NCBI RefSeq assembly: GCF_032461945.1
Contig: NZ_JAWCUD010000004.1
Span: 186,001 to 250,000 of the forward strand
Length of the DNA: 64,000 nucleotides
Source of the DNA: Paenibacillus_E violae
GTDB lineage: Bacteria; Bacillota; Bacilli; Paenibacillales; NBRC-103111
Direction: 5' to 3'
Part shown: positions 34,429 to 43,447 of the stretch, one piece after another
Layout of the letters: each line of letters opens with the position of its first letter
Numbering within the stretch: position 1 is the first letter of the stretch
Program-made: the position numbers and the translations under genes
The notes under the pieces: model-generated
What the model was told of the DNA's origin: nothing
Databases searched by the model: none
What the model saw: only the letters and a program-made list of their open reading frames with translations

Positions 34429-35697
34429 GTGTCTCGTATCATACAAGTTGATGAACGCCCCTCCATAGGCGAAAGCATTCCCCTTAGTTTGCAGCATTTA
34501 TTTGCGATGTTTGGCTCCACCGTGCTTGTTCCGATTCTATTTCATGTCGATCCAGCTACGATATTGTTGATGAATGGGATCGGCACATTGCTCTATATTT
34601 TTATCACAAAAGGCAAAATCCCCGCTTTCCTGGGGTCCAGCTTCGCTTTCCTTTCGCCTGTTTTCGTCGTCCTCGGTCAAAAGGGTTACAGTGCGGCACT
34701 AGGCGGATTTCTAGTCGTGGGTCTGATCTTTACGATTATTGCTTTATTGATACGCTTTGTTGGAACGCGCTGGATTGATGTTGTCTTCCCACCTGCGGCG
34801 ATGGGCGCTATCGTGTCCGTTATCGGGCTGGAGCTAGTGCCCACAGCCGCTTCGATGGCCGGCATAATCGCTCCTGCCGATGCCAAAGAAGCCTGGGTTC
34901 CCGATATGACCGTGATTACGGTTTCTATTTTCACCTTTTTAGTAGGCGTGGTTGGTTCCATCGTATTTCGAGGGCTGTTGAAGGTCATCCCTATTCTGGT
35001 AGCTATCATCCTGGGGTACGTACTTGCAGCATTACTTGGTTTAGTACATATTCAAGAAACTTTAAGCGCCGCACAATGGCTTCAACTTCCTACTTTCTAT
35101 TCGCCAACGTTTGATTTAGCAAGTATATTAATCATTGCCCCTGCGGCACTTGTTGTCATTGCAGAGCATATCGGCCATTTAATCGTAACCAGCAATATGG
35201 TGGGCAAAGATTTATCCAAAGACCCGGGTCTAAGCAGATCTTTACTTGGAAACGGGATCTCCACGATGCTGTCTTCCTTGGTTGGGTCCACGCCAAATAC
35301 AACGTACGGTGAAAACATCGGCGTCATGGCGATTAGCCGTGTGTACTCGGTTTGGGTCATTGGCGGAGCTGCGATCCTGGCGATTGTGCTCTCTTTTGTG
35401 GGGAAAATCTCAGCCTTGATTCAAACGATTCCCACAGCTGTCATGGGAGGCGTTTCCATGTTGCTGTTCGGCATCATCGCCGCTTCCGGTATTCGGATGC
35501 TCGTGGAAACGAAAGTGGATTATTCCAAACCGATCAATCTGATTCTGACAACGTCGGTTCTTGTCATCGGTCTTAGCGGTGCAACGTTGAAGTTGGGGAA
35601 TTTTGAATTGAAGGGCATGGCGCTGGCCACTATTGTCGCTATTGTGCTTAGCCTGTTTTTCAAACTGCTGGATAAGTTAAAGCTGACGAACGAGTAA
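34429..35697 (+). CDS. Uracil permease (NCS2/UraA family)
   Basis: 422 aa from GTG 34429, with GAAAGGGAG 8 bases upstream; the frame can be extended to 34318 but that overlaps the helicase gene. About 14 membrane segments; typical NCS2 features are PLSLQHLFAMFGSTVLVPILF near the start, AEHIGHLIVTSNMVGKDLSKDPGL with the substrate-binding Glu, and TPNTTYGENIGVMAISRVYS. Imports uracil with protons. No pyr gene is adjacent. Confidence 0.92.
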   Translation: MSRIIQVDERPSIGESIPLSLQHLFAMFGSTVLVPILFHVDPATILLMNGIGTLLYIFITKGKIPAFLGSSFAFLSPVFVVLGQKGYSAALGGFLVVGLIFTIIALLIRFVGTRWIDVVFPPAAMGAIVSVIGLELVPTAASMAGIIAPADAKEAWVPDMTVITVSIFTFLVGVVGSIVFRGLLKVIPILVAIILGYVLAALLGLVHIQETLSAAQWLQLPTFYSPTFDLASILIIAPAALVVIAEHIGHLIVTSNMVGKDLSKDPGLSRSLLGNGISTMLSSLVGSTPNTTYGENIGVMAISRVYSVWVIGGAAILAIVLSFVGKISALIQTIPTAVMGGVSMLLFGIIAASGIRMLVETKVDYSKPINLILTTSVLVIGLSGATLKLGNFELKGMALATIVAIVLSLFFKLLDKLKLTNE

Positions 35698-35764
35698 TTG
35701 AGCACTGTGGATTAGACTTAGGACTGTAGGCGATGCCCGAATATTCGTGAAAGGAATATAGGCT

Positions 35765-36622
35765 ATGAAGAACGGAATGAACACGAGCGAACGCACGTTC
35801 TGGAAGAAGTACCTCGCCAAGGCAAAGCTGGATCTATCCTACGCGGCCTATACCAAAGTCCAAAAGTCTTGGACAGATGAGAATCCCGCCTGTCCGTTTA
35901 ACCGACTTTATTTTATCTGCGAAGGTGAAGGCTATGTCAGGATCGGGGATCAGACTTACTTCCCGAAACCCGGGGAGCTGTATTTGTTGCCAGCTGGAAG
36001 CGACCAGGCTTATGGCACGATAAGCGACAATACTTTCGGCAAGTATTGGTGCCATTTTTCCGCCAAAATCGGAGATTTGGATTTGTTTCAAATTTTGCAA
36101 ACCTCGCCTTGCTTGAAAGTTCAGAATCCGGAAGAGCTCGTGAAAGCTTTCGAACAATTGATTGCTTACAGCCAGAGCGATAGCATCACCTCAGAGTTCC
36201 GAGCTTACTCCATTCTGATGACGTTTATTGCCGATTTTATTGAGCAAAATCAATCCATCAAGCTGAACCTGACCTCCACGCCGACTTTTGAAAAAATGAA
36301 TAAAGTCTTGCTGTACATGGAACAGCATATTGCCGAAAATGTGTCCGTGGATACACTTTCACGCATAGCTCATTACCATCCTAATTATTTTATCAATGCT
36401 TTCAAGCAATTCACGGGCTACTCGCCTATCCAATACATGAATCATCTGCGTTCCGAAAAAGCCAAAGATTTGCTTATGACGACGGAATTGAACGTTTCGC
36501 AAATCGCTGATGCGTTAGGGATGGAATTATCGTATTTTTCCCGTATGTTCCGAGAGCAGACCGGATTTAAGCCTACGGCTTTCCGTGATTTGAGACTAAA
36601 AACCATGGAAAATAGCCCATAA
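35765..36622 (+). CDS. AraC-family transcriptional regulator
   Basis: 285 aa. Cupin-like N-terminus (CEGEGYVRIGDQTYFPKPGELYLLPAG) and AraC HTH pair at residues about 185-280 (SRIAHYHPNYFINAFKQFTG and ADALGMELSYFSRMFRE). AAAGGAATATAGGCT precedes ATG 35765. Target unknown; the convergent PhyH gene is the nearest candidate. Confidence 0.9.
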   Translation: MKNGMNTSERTFWKKYLAKAKLDLSYAAYTKVQKSWTDENPACPFNRLYFICEGEGYVRIGDQTYFPKPGELYLLPAGSDQAYGTISDNTFGKYWCHFSAKIGDLDLFQILQTSPCLKVQNPEELVKAFEQLIAYSQSDSITSEFRAYSILMTFIADFIEQNQSIKLNLTSTPTFEKMNKVLLYMEQHIAENVSVDTLSRIAHYHPNYFINAFKQFTGYSPIQYMNHLRSEKAKDLLMTTELNVSQIADALGMELSYFSRMFREQTGFKPTAFRDLRLKTMENSP

Positions 36623-36631
36623 CTAAAAGAC

Positions 36632-36679
36632 GAGGCCGCCTCCAAACCATGAAACATGGCTGAGAGACGGCCTCTTTTG
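36632..36679. terminator. Bidirectional terminator
   Basis: GAGGCCG pairs with CGGCCTC, with an inner CCATgaaaCATGG hairpin, followed by TTTT; A-run on the other side. Lies between convergent genes. Confidence 0.8.
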
Positions 36680-36711
36680 TATATCAGCGTGCCTATGCAA
36701 TTTCTTGCAGC

Positions 36712-38121
36712 TTACGGATAGAAGGCATTTGCCTTTGTCGTCGTGGAGCACCAGCGGTTGTTCAACAGGAAACGGATCAGCGAGTTTTTCGCCCGATCTG
36801 TGCCGATGTAATTCAACGTTTCTGCGGCATGCGCACGAACGTATCGGTTCTCGTCATCCAACGCGATTTCCAATTGCGGAACAGCCGATTCTGCGGAAGC
36901 GCCCAAGCGGGATAACGATAGACTGGACATGAAGCGCACTTGTGCGTTCTGATCTTGAAGACCGCGAGTTAAGCTGGCAACGACGTCCTCAACAGGCGAG
37001 TTCATGAAACCAAGTGCATCCACAACAGCGCTGCGTATTTTATCCTCCGGGTGATCAAGCAGCTCGGTAAGAGCTGGAACCGCTTTGGCTGCTAGCCCGC
37101 TCAATTCTCCCAGAGCAAAAACCGCATGCGTTACTGTATTTACATTCTCATGGTTCAGCGCAGCAATCAACCCGTCAACCGCCTCGCTTCCAGCAACAGC
37201 CAATCCATACGCGGAGATTCGCGATACATGAACATCATCGCTGCGGAGTCCGTCCAGCAGAGCATTCACGCCAGCCTGGCCTCTACGTGCAAGATCATAA
37301 GAGGCATTGATGGCGATCGTTTCCTCACCGCTCAATTTCCCCGCCAGTTCCTGAACTTCCTGCGGATCGGATGAAGCCGTTCCCGCCAAGGAGCAGAGTT
37401 CACCGGATAACCAGTTCCACGTCTCTTCCCACATCAAGTCATGCGCAGCAAGCGGTGCTAGCAAGTTCGCCGGTTTCTTCCATTCGCGTTCTTGATTATT
37501 CCAGCTTGGCTGTTTAGGCAGTTCAGTACGCATGAACTCAAACTTCAGCATATAACGCGGTTTTCCAAGAATGTTCGGAGTGGAACGATGCCAGATATCA
37601 TAATGGATCAACGCGAAAGTGCCTGCCTCGCCGCTTGCCAAAACTTCAGCCGGATGCTCATTCGCTTCAAAAGCCCGCTTCTGGTGATTTTGCGTGCCTG
37701 GCATAATGCCTGTCGGCCCCAAATCTACCGGTGTATCTTGCGGGAAATACATAATCATTGCCCAATTCGGGTGATGATTGCGCACGCGGTCATAGCCCCA
37801 ATAGCTGTCTTTATGCCAGCCGCCTGCAGTAGGCAGGGCATTGAAATGCCCATGTCTGTGTGCATGCATCATATAATTTGGACCTAACACGCTTGTTAGT
37901 GCTCCAGTAACAACGGGATGGTCAAATACTTTTTGCAGCTCTCGGATACGCGGCAGCAAGTTATTTCCAGGATTCCCCTCTTCTGCATACACCGTATTTA
38001 ATTGCTCAAGCAGATTGTCATGAAACGCATGGGAAAAATCCGTTTTAAGAATTAGACACCCATTCGTAATAAATTCTCTCATTTGCTCATCCGTCAATAG
38101 TAAAGGTTGTTTCTCCTGCAT
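36712..38121 (-). CDS. Phytanoyl-CoA dioxygenase-like protein fused to HEAT repeats
   Basis: 469 aa. Residues 1-205 are a PhyH-type Fe(II)/2-oxoglutarate dioxygenase with the iron facial triad His103-x-Asp105 (GGWHKDSYW) and His178 (DIWHRSTPN). Residues about 255-455 are five or so HEAT repeats (AVVDALGFMNSPVEDVVASL, LSLSRLGASAESAVPQLEIAL). The HEAT part would bind a partner protein or large substrate. Substrate not known. AAGGAGG lies 8 bases before ATG 38121. Single gene. Confidence 0.85.
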   Translation of the reverse strand: MQEKQPLLLTDEQMREFITNGCLILKTDFSHAFHDNLLEQLNTVYAEEGNPGNNLLPRIRELQKVFDHPVVTGALTSVLGPNYMMHAHRHGHFNALPTAGGWHKDSYWGYDRVRNHHPNWAMIMYFPQDTPVDLGPTGIMPGTQNHQKRAFEANEHPAEVLASGEAGTFALIHYDIWHRSTPNILGKPRYMLKFEFMRTELPKQPSWNNQEREWKKPANLLAPLAAHDLMWEETWNWLSGELCSLAGTASSDPQEVQELAGKLSGEETIAINASYDLARRGQAGVNALLDGLRSDDVHVSRISAYGLAVAGSEAVDGLIAALNHENVNTVTHAVFALGELSGLAAKAVPALTELLDHPEDKIRSAVVDALGFMNSPVEDVVASLTRGLQDQNAQVRFMSSLSLSRLGASAESAVPQLEIALDDENRYVRAHAAETLNYIGTDRAKNSLIRFLLNNRWCSTTTKANAFYP

Positions 38122-38239
38122 TGTTCCTGCCTCCTTGGCGTGTTTTGAATGCTGTAACCTTACCCTTATTATAGAAAAGTCAAATGAGATACTTAATAGA
38201 CATTCTTAATCAGAGCTAGCACAAAACTAAGATAACCTC

Positions 38240-39472
38240 CTAAAACACCTCCAGATCGAATTCATCCAGCGAGGCAACTCTCAGATCATGTGCGATAAAC
38301 TCCAAGTTCCGCGTAACCTCATTCGGCACGATCACGCATCGGATACCAGCTGCCTTGGCAGCCTTCAACCCATTAGGTGAATCTTCAAAAACGAGAGCCT
38401 CCCCGGCTGCTACGCCAAGCTTGTCCAGTGTTAATGTATAAAGCTCTGGATCAGGCTTCACCCTCTTGACATCATCAGCTGTATGAATCACATCAAAATA
38501 TGAGAATATACCTTGTTGCTTCAAGTATTTGTGAACCCACTCACGTGTTGAACTGGATGCTAACCCAATTCGTAGACCTCTCGATTTGGCTGCTTTCAGT
38601 ACATTAAGCACACCGGGAAGCAGCTGAGCTTCTCCTAAATAAACGGCATACTTTTCGTGAGACAACTGTTTGATATATCCATGATCCAAGGGTTTTTGGA
38701 TGGAGCTTTCCAGATAAACATAAGGATTAAACTCATCAAAAGAAGTGCCTACATTTTTACACCAAAGCTCAAGTGAAAGTTCGATTCCGTGTTCCTGATA
38801 TATGTCTTTAAAAGCGTAGTACCAAGGAGTTTCTGTATCCATAATCAATCCGTCAAAATCAAAGATAATGGCTTTAAGGCCAAATCGGCTCTGAGGTTTG
38901 GTCTCAGTAACCATTAAGTTCATAAAGTGCGTAGTGCTCCCTGTTCCTTGTGGGGATTGAGCGACAAGCCCAGCCTTACATTCACTTGGAGTACGCATCC
39001 CGAAATAACGAACTAACGTCCATTCTTCACCATCCTGTGAGTAAAAAAAGGATACGCAATCGTCGACTTTACGGATTCTCAGATACGGGTTAGCCACATG
39101 AACGATTTCTGAATTACAGTCATCGGAGACACCATCTTTTGTCACGACAGAAACAATCGTTGGCACTTTACCGTTATATTCAAAACACAATTTACACCAA
39201 TTGTTTTCGTCTACTAGAAGCATTAAGCATCCCGAATCATATTTATTTTTCATTTCAACGGTAAGCTGCGTTGTCATTTCAAAAGATTGCTGCACAAACG
39301 TGTACAAAAAAGGAGCCGACGCACAAATATGCTTTCCAGCAGGATCGCAAAAATAATCGGCGCCTGGAGGAGCAGTAACGATCATTCCCCCGTCTTCTGT
39401 CAATCTCCACTGTTCTGGCTTATTCATCCAGGAAAGTTCCAGCTGGTTTTCAACATGCAATAGATTGGTCAT
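38240..39472 (-). CDS. DUF1349-like domain fused to a HAD-superfamily phosphatase/mutase
   Basis: 410 aa. Residues about 10-190 look like a DUF1349 concanavalin-like domain (SGCLMLLVDENNWCKLCFEYNG, LRIRKVDDCVSFFYSQDGEEW). Residues about 199-405 form a beta-phosphoglucomutase-type HAD domain: nucleophile motif FDFDGLIMDTE with Asp205 and Asp207, SSSTREW, KPDPELY and FEDSPNGLKAAKAAG. The HAD part acts on phosphorylated sugars. A sugar-binding-like domain in front of a cytoplasmic HAD enzyme is unusual. GGGAGG stands 6 bases before ATG 39472. Divergent from an AraC gene. Confidence 0.82.
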   Translation of the reverse strand: MTNLLHVENQLELSWMNKPEQWRLTEDGGMIVTAPPGADYFCDPAGKHICASAPFLYTFVQQSFEMTTQLTVEMKNKYDSGCLMLLVDENNWCKLCFEYNGKVPTIVSVVTKDGVSDDCNSEIVHVANPYLRIRKVDDCVSFFYSQDGEEWTLVRYFGMRTPSECKAGLVAQSPQGTGSTTHFMNLMVTETKPQSRFGLKAIIFDFDGLIMDTETPWYYAFKDIYQEHGIELSLELWCKNVGTSFDEFNPYVYLESSIQKPLDHGYIKQLSHEKYAVYLGEAQLLPGVLNVLKAAKSRGLRIGLASSSTREWVHKYLKQQGIFSYFDVIHTADDVKRVKPDPELYTLTLDKLGVAAGEALVFEDSPNGLKAAKAAGIRCVIVPNEVTRNLEFIAHDLRVASLDEFDLEVF

Positions 39473-39667
39473 ATTTACCTCCCAAAGTACCTTTATGAGT
39501 ATTTATTCTCTTTGATAGGCCCAAAACCTTTCTACTATTGAAAACCACACCAATCTTGCTCTAAAATGAAGGCACAATGTCATCACAATCGGTAATCTTT
39601 TCAATAAATCTATCTGATCTTGCTAAACAAGCATTATTACTCTGACAACTAGAAAGCGAGGCTGCGC

Positions 39668-40561
39668 ATGACTTACCCCCAAGATTTAAGGGAGAAAACA
39701 CCTCTCTGGGACAGCAACTATCCGATTCGGTTTTACCGTAATCGATCTAGGATGGCCAAAAAAGACGACAATATTTTATATCTCCATTGGCATGAGCACT
39801 TCGAGATTATTGATATGCAAGCTGGTAAAGCACAGTTTCATATCGATAGCCGCCCTTACGAGGCGAGCGCCGGGGACCTGCTATTCGTCCCTGCCGGGGC
39901 GCTGCATGTCGGCTATAATGCATCCGACGAAGACGTGGAATTCGTAGCCGTTGTCTTCAACGCCTCCCTCCTTCGAATGTTGCACCCCGATCCTGTCTAT
40001 GAGCGTTACATGCTGCCTTTCTTGGACGGACGCGCGCAACTGCCCGTTAAGATTAGCGCAAGCGACGAACAAGGAGCCCCATTTCGGCGGCTCATTCGTG
40101 AATCTACCCATGAGTTTGAGCACCCGGCTGCTGCCTACGAGCTGATCATCAAACATAACTTTCATCTTCTGTTCGCCTTGCTCTCCAGACAATTTCTGCC
40201 TGACAAGTTCGTGGATAAACCCGCTCCCCTGAGGCATTCTGAATCATTTAAGCCGTTAATTCAGCACATTGAGGCTCATCTTGCGGATCCGCTCTCCGTT
40301 GATCAGGCGGCGAAGATGGTCAACCTCAATCCGTACCATTTTTGCAAAACGTTTAAAAAGCTGACCGGACGAACTTTTGTCGATTTTGTCAACTGGCTGC
40401 GGATTAACGAAGCAGACCGTTTGCTGCGTGAAACGGAATGGACTGTAACCGAGATTGCCGAAAACATCGGCTGCGGGAACGCGAACTATTTTACAAAACT
40501 TTATAAAAAATATAAGAGTTATCCGCCTTCTCAAGTTCGGAGGAGATTGTTGATTACCTGA
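39668..40561 (+). CDS. AraC-family transcriptional regulator
   Basis: 297 aa. Cupin sensor (WHEHFEIIDMQAGKAQFHID, GDLLFVPAGALHVG) and C-terminal HTH pair (AKMVNLNPYHFCKTFKKLTG and AENIGCGNANYFTKLYKKY). It is divergent from the DUF1349-HAD gene (195-base gap), its likely target. Confidence 0.9.
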   Translation: MTYPQDLREKTPLWDSNYPIRFYRNRSRMAKKDDNILYLHWHEHFEIIDMQAGKAQFHIDSRPYEASAGDLLFVPAGALHVGYNASDEDVEFVAVVFNASLLRMLHPDPVYERYMLPFLDGRAQLPVKISASDEQGAPFRRLIRESTHEFEHPAAAYELIIKHNFHLLFALLSRQFLPDKFVDKPAPLRHSESFKPLIQHIEAHLADPLSVDQAAKMVNLNPYHFCKTFKKLTGRTFVDFVNWLRINEADRLLRETEWTVTEIAENIGCGNANYFTKLYKKYKSYPPSQVRRRLLIT

Positions 40562-40574
40562 CTAGCCTGCCATT

Positions 40575-40749
40575 ATTTGTAGAAAGGAGGTGAATGTGAG
40601 GAAAATGCTCGCCGCACTTTACATTTAGAGCAAGCAGGCGAGCGCATCTGGCGTGAAATCTGTGACATTGAGGAAGGTAAACGAACGTAGGCAGAAATTC
40701 TGGGGCATCAGGAATTTAGCATTAAACGGATCGGTTCCCAGCCTGTAAG
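40575..40749 (+). other. Conserved-looking non-coding or decayed stretch with a strong ribosome site
   Basis: A near-perfect Shine-Dalgarno AGAAAGGAGGTGA (about 40581-40593) is followed only by a 12-codon frame (GTG 40591, ending in TAG). A perfect 7-bp inverted repeat GCTCGCC/GGCGAGC (40607-40613, 40637-40643) overlaps it. A second frame stays open across most of the stretch apart from one TAG. I cannot assign a function: leader peptide, small RNA or gene remnant are all possible. Confidence 0.3.
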
Positions 40750-41394
40750 TTAAAGTACCGCGGGCATCACGTACGCGTAGACAGCAACGAAATGGCAGCT
40801 GCTGCCCGCAACAACGAACACATGCCAGACCAGATGATGGTAGCGCAATTTCCGCCATAGAAAAAATAATAATCCGATACTGTACAGAATAACGCCGGTG
40901 ACGATCCAAGTAATAGCGATTAGAGGAAGCCTTTCCTGCAGCGGTGAAATCAACGAGGCCATGAACCCGGCCAGCAGCAAGTAGAGGAACAGACCCCAAG
41001 GGATAAATCGCCGAATGATGAACTTGATGTAGCGCACGCCCCCCAAAGCAAGCACCCAGACCAACATCAGCATAGAGTAGCCTAATGGGCCCTGAAGAGT
41101 AATCATCAAGAATGGCGTGTAGGAACCCGCAATGGCGATGAAAATAGCCGCATGATCCAGCATTTCGAAACGCTCCCCCCACTTGCGCGAACGTGAGCAA
41201 TGCAGGAGTGTGGAGGACAGATATACCATGCAAAAAGATAAGCCGTAAATCGTATTGCTAACTGTATAAGCAAAATCTTCGAACAGGGCGGCTCGCTGAA
41301 GGAGCAGCACAAGACCGAAGGCGCTTAGCGCGGCGCCGATTCCGTGACTTAAAGCGTTTAGGCGTTCCTCTTTTAAACGAAAGCTGTCATCCAT
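40750..41394 (-). CDS. Hemolysin III family membrane protein (YqfA/PAQR type)
   Basis: 214 aa, seven membrane helices. The family motifs are SHGIGAALSAFG near the N-terminus, YLSSTLLHCS with the Ser-His pair, LDHAAIFIAIAGSYTPF and a terminal HHLVWHVFVVAGSSCHF with conserved His residues of the PAQR metal site. Role unclear in most bacteria; despite the name, hemolysis is not established for most members. AAAGGAG precedes ATG 41394. Confidence 0.92.
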   Translation of the reverse strand: MDDSFRLKEERLNALSHGIGAALSAFGLVLLLQRAALFEDFAYTVSNTIYGLSFCMVYLSSTLLHCSRSRKWGERFEMLDHAAIFIAIAGSYTPFLMITLQGPLGYSMLMLVWVLALGGVRYIKFIIRRFIPWGLFLYLLLAGFMASLISPLQERLPLIAITWIVTGVILYSIGLLFFLWRKLRYHHLVWHVFVVAGSSCHFVAVYAYVMPAVL

Positions 41395-41506
41395 GCGAAG
41401 GGGTCACTCCTTTCTGATTATTTCCTAGTTTTACCCTTCGTCGGGACTAGTATGTAATCAGATCGTAGTGACCCCTTTTTCCTTACGGGCTGCATGCTGC
41501 CAGCAT

Positions 41507-42139
41507 TTACTCACCGCCCGGCTTGGGCTGCTTTTTTGCCAAATAAAAGGCAAGCTCCTTTCGATGCTTATACGCAATCAGCACAGAATTCCCCAGCCAC
41601 ACCCACATGATGGATTCCATATAACTGCCTATATACAAATACACACCTAGAAGCAGCATACCTATTACCACTTGTAAGCCATCCGCCGAGGAGGAAGTGG
41701 GCTTTCCTCTTGTCGCCAGCTTCGTTACGGCTACGCTTACGGCCAATATAACCGCTAGTGCAAGGGAAGCCTCAAACTTCGTCAGCGCGCTCCAAACACC
41801 GAAAGTAACGGCAATCGCTTTGCCTCCTTTCCCTTTCAGAAATGGCGAAAAGGCATGCCCTACAATCGGTGCCAGCGCGACAGGAATCAAGGCATAACCT
41901 TGAACACGCGTATTGTCCAAACTAAATCCTAAGAGCCAAACCAGCACCAGGTACCCTTTTAAAAAGTCGAGAATAATGCCCGCAAGCCCGATCCGATACC
42001 CCGCTGCTCTCCACAAGTTCAATGCCCCTGGGTTTCCATCTCCAATGTGATCTAGATGGTGTCTGGCCAGTAGTCCAAGCCAATAAGAAAACATCAGAGC
42101 GCCTGATAAAAAAGCGCAAGCTATCCATACGATGGTCAT
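41507..42139 (-). CDS. PlsY-like acyltransferase
   Basis: 210 aa from ATG 42139, whose ATGA overlaps the stop of the glycosyltransferase gene; a longer frame to 42412 lies entirely inside that gene. Membrane protein with PlsY motifs: HIGDGNPGALNLWRAAG (motif 1, GNxGAxN), ILDFLKGYL and HAFSPFLKGKGGKAIAV (motif 2). PlsY acylates glycerol-3-phosphate from acyl-phosphate. The tight link to a CrtQ-like glycosyltransferase suggests that this paralogue may acylate a glycosylated lipid or carotenoid instead; this is inference. Confidence 0.8.
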   Translation of the reverse strand: MTIVWIACAFLSGALMFSYWLGLLARHHLDHIGDGNPGALNLWRAAGYRIGLAGIILDFLKGYLVLVWLLGFSLDNTRVQGYALIPVALAPIVGHAFSPFLKGKGGKAIAVTFGVWSALTKFEASLALAVILAVSVAVTKLATRGKPTSSSADGLQVVIGMLLLGVYLYIGSYMESIMWVWLGNSVLIAYKHRKELAFYLAKKQPKPGGE

Positions 42140-43230
42140 AGCTCCCGCCTGCTTCCTACTTTGACATTCCTTCCTTTCCATGCTACATGGCCCAGAAACA
42201 CCACTTGATAAACGGAATACAGCATGACAACAACCATAAATATTGTGGAAAAGATATGCAAAATGGGCATGATGACACCAAACTTCCCCACATACCTGAC
42301 AAAATAAAACAGCTGCATCATGTAGATCAAATAGCCCATAAATAAAGGAAGCCACCAGGACGTATTCAAAAATAAAAAGAACGTTTCCGAGGCAACGAGA
42401 CCGAGTACCCACAGGGCAATAAGCGCGATCGTTCCGCCTTTCAGTTTGGATGTTCCGAGGGCGGCCCCTTTACCAAAGCCTTGAATGCGACTTTTCATCC
42501 CCTGCGCATACATACGGAAGGAAACAAGACCGTAACCAATGAAATTCGTCACTCGGATACCGGCTTTGCGAAAGGCGGCTCCGAGGTTCAGGTCGTCCAA
42601 CATCTCCGCTTTGACGCTTTCGTGACCTTTAATCGCTTCGTAATCTGCTCTTGTTGTTAAAATACAGGAACCGTAAAGCCCCTTATTAGGACTGTCTTTC
42701 TCTATTGGTGATGTGAAAGCGAACACCCCTAAGAAGTTAAAAATGAGAGCTAACCTTTCACCGAAACTCACCGTGTAGTGAAATGGCACAACCGAGATGA
42801 CCCCTCCGGCTTGCTGTCTAGCCATGATTAACATTTCTAGTGCGCGTGGCACCAATCGAATGTCGGCGTCAAGAAAGACGATCATATCCCCGGTGGCCTG
42901 TAAATAGCCGTTCCATACGGCCCAATTTTTGCCCGTCCACCCCTCCGGAAGGCTGGGATTGGAGATAACGGTAACTCCGTAGCTCTCCGCAATCTCCCTG
43001 GTGTCATCCTCCGAGAAATCATCTACGACGATAATTTCGAAGGGTTCCAGGGTTTGTATTTTGAGCGCGTGAAGCAGATGAGGTAAATTGCACGCTTCAT
43101 TTCTGGCTGGAATGATGACGGACAGCTTCACTTTATCTGCGCCTGGGACATAACCTGGCCGAATCACATTTTTTCTGAACAGTATAAAACCGCAGAGACA
43201 CCCGACTACGCAAATAACCGCAATCAACAT
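42136..43230 (-). CDS. Membrane glycosyltransferase family 2 (CrtQ-like)
   Basis: 364 aa from ATG 43230 (GAGGGGG 8 bases upstream). One N-terminal helix, GT2 domain with SVIIPARNEACNL, VVDDFSEDDT, FLDADIRL (DxD-type site) and three C-terminal helices. The pattern, including AFTSPIEKDSPN and FRMYAQGMKSRIQGFGKG, resembles the carotenoid glycosyltransferase CrtQ of staphyloxanthin synthesis. No carotene synthase or desaturase is in the window, so the acceptor is unproven. Overlaps plsY-like gene by 4 bases. Confidence 0.82.
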   Translation of the reverse strand: MLIAVICVVGCLCGFILFRKNVIRPGYVPGADKVKLSVIIPARNEACNLPHLLHALKIQTLEPFEIIVVDDFSEDDTREIAESYGVTVISNPSLPEGWTGKNWAVWNGYLQATGDMIVFLDADIRLVPRALEMLIMARQQAGGVISVVPFHYTVSFGERLALIFNFLGVFAFTSPIEKDSPNKGLYGSCILTTRADYEAIKGHESVKAEMLDDLNLGAAFRKAGIRVTNFIGYGLVSFRMYAQGMKSRIQGFGKGAALGTSKLKGGTIALIALWVLGLVASETFFLFLNTSWWLPLFMGYLIYMMQLFYFVRYVGKFGVIMPILHIFSTIFMVVVMLYSVYQVVFLGHVAWKGRNVKVGSRREL

Positions 43231-43447
43231 CCTGGAAACCCCCTCAATCCTATTCCCCGCAGCCGCTTGCTGAATAACTCCCTGGCCCATCACTGGCGTT
43301 CGAGCTTGTATTGATGTATATGAACTTTGGCGCGATTTTAAGCCAGTGCAAAAGGCATTGGAAACAAACATGGATGTATTCATTAGTCAAGTCGTCCAAC
43401 CATCTCCGGGGCTTCATCCATAGATTGGTGTATAGGAGGTGGTTTCT

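Noticed and set aside
40625..41233. 202-aa open frame on the minus strand
   Set aside because: It overlaps the hemolysin III gene in another frame and lacks a ribosome site; the hemolysin III frame has clear family motifs.
42140..42412. N-terminal extension of the PlsY-like protein
   Set aside because: The 91 extra residues lie inside the glycosyltransferase gene in another frame and have no family similarity; ATG 42139 with ATGA overlap is the natural start.
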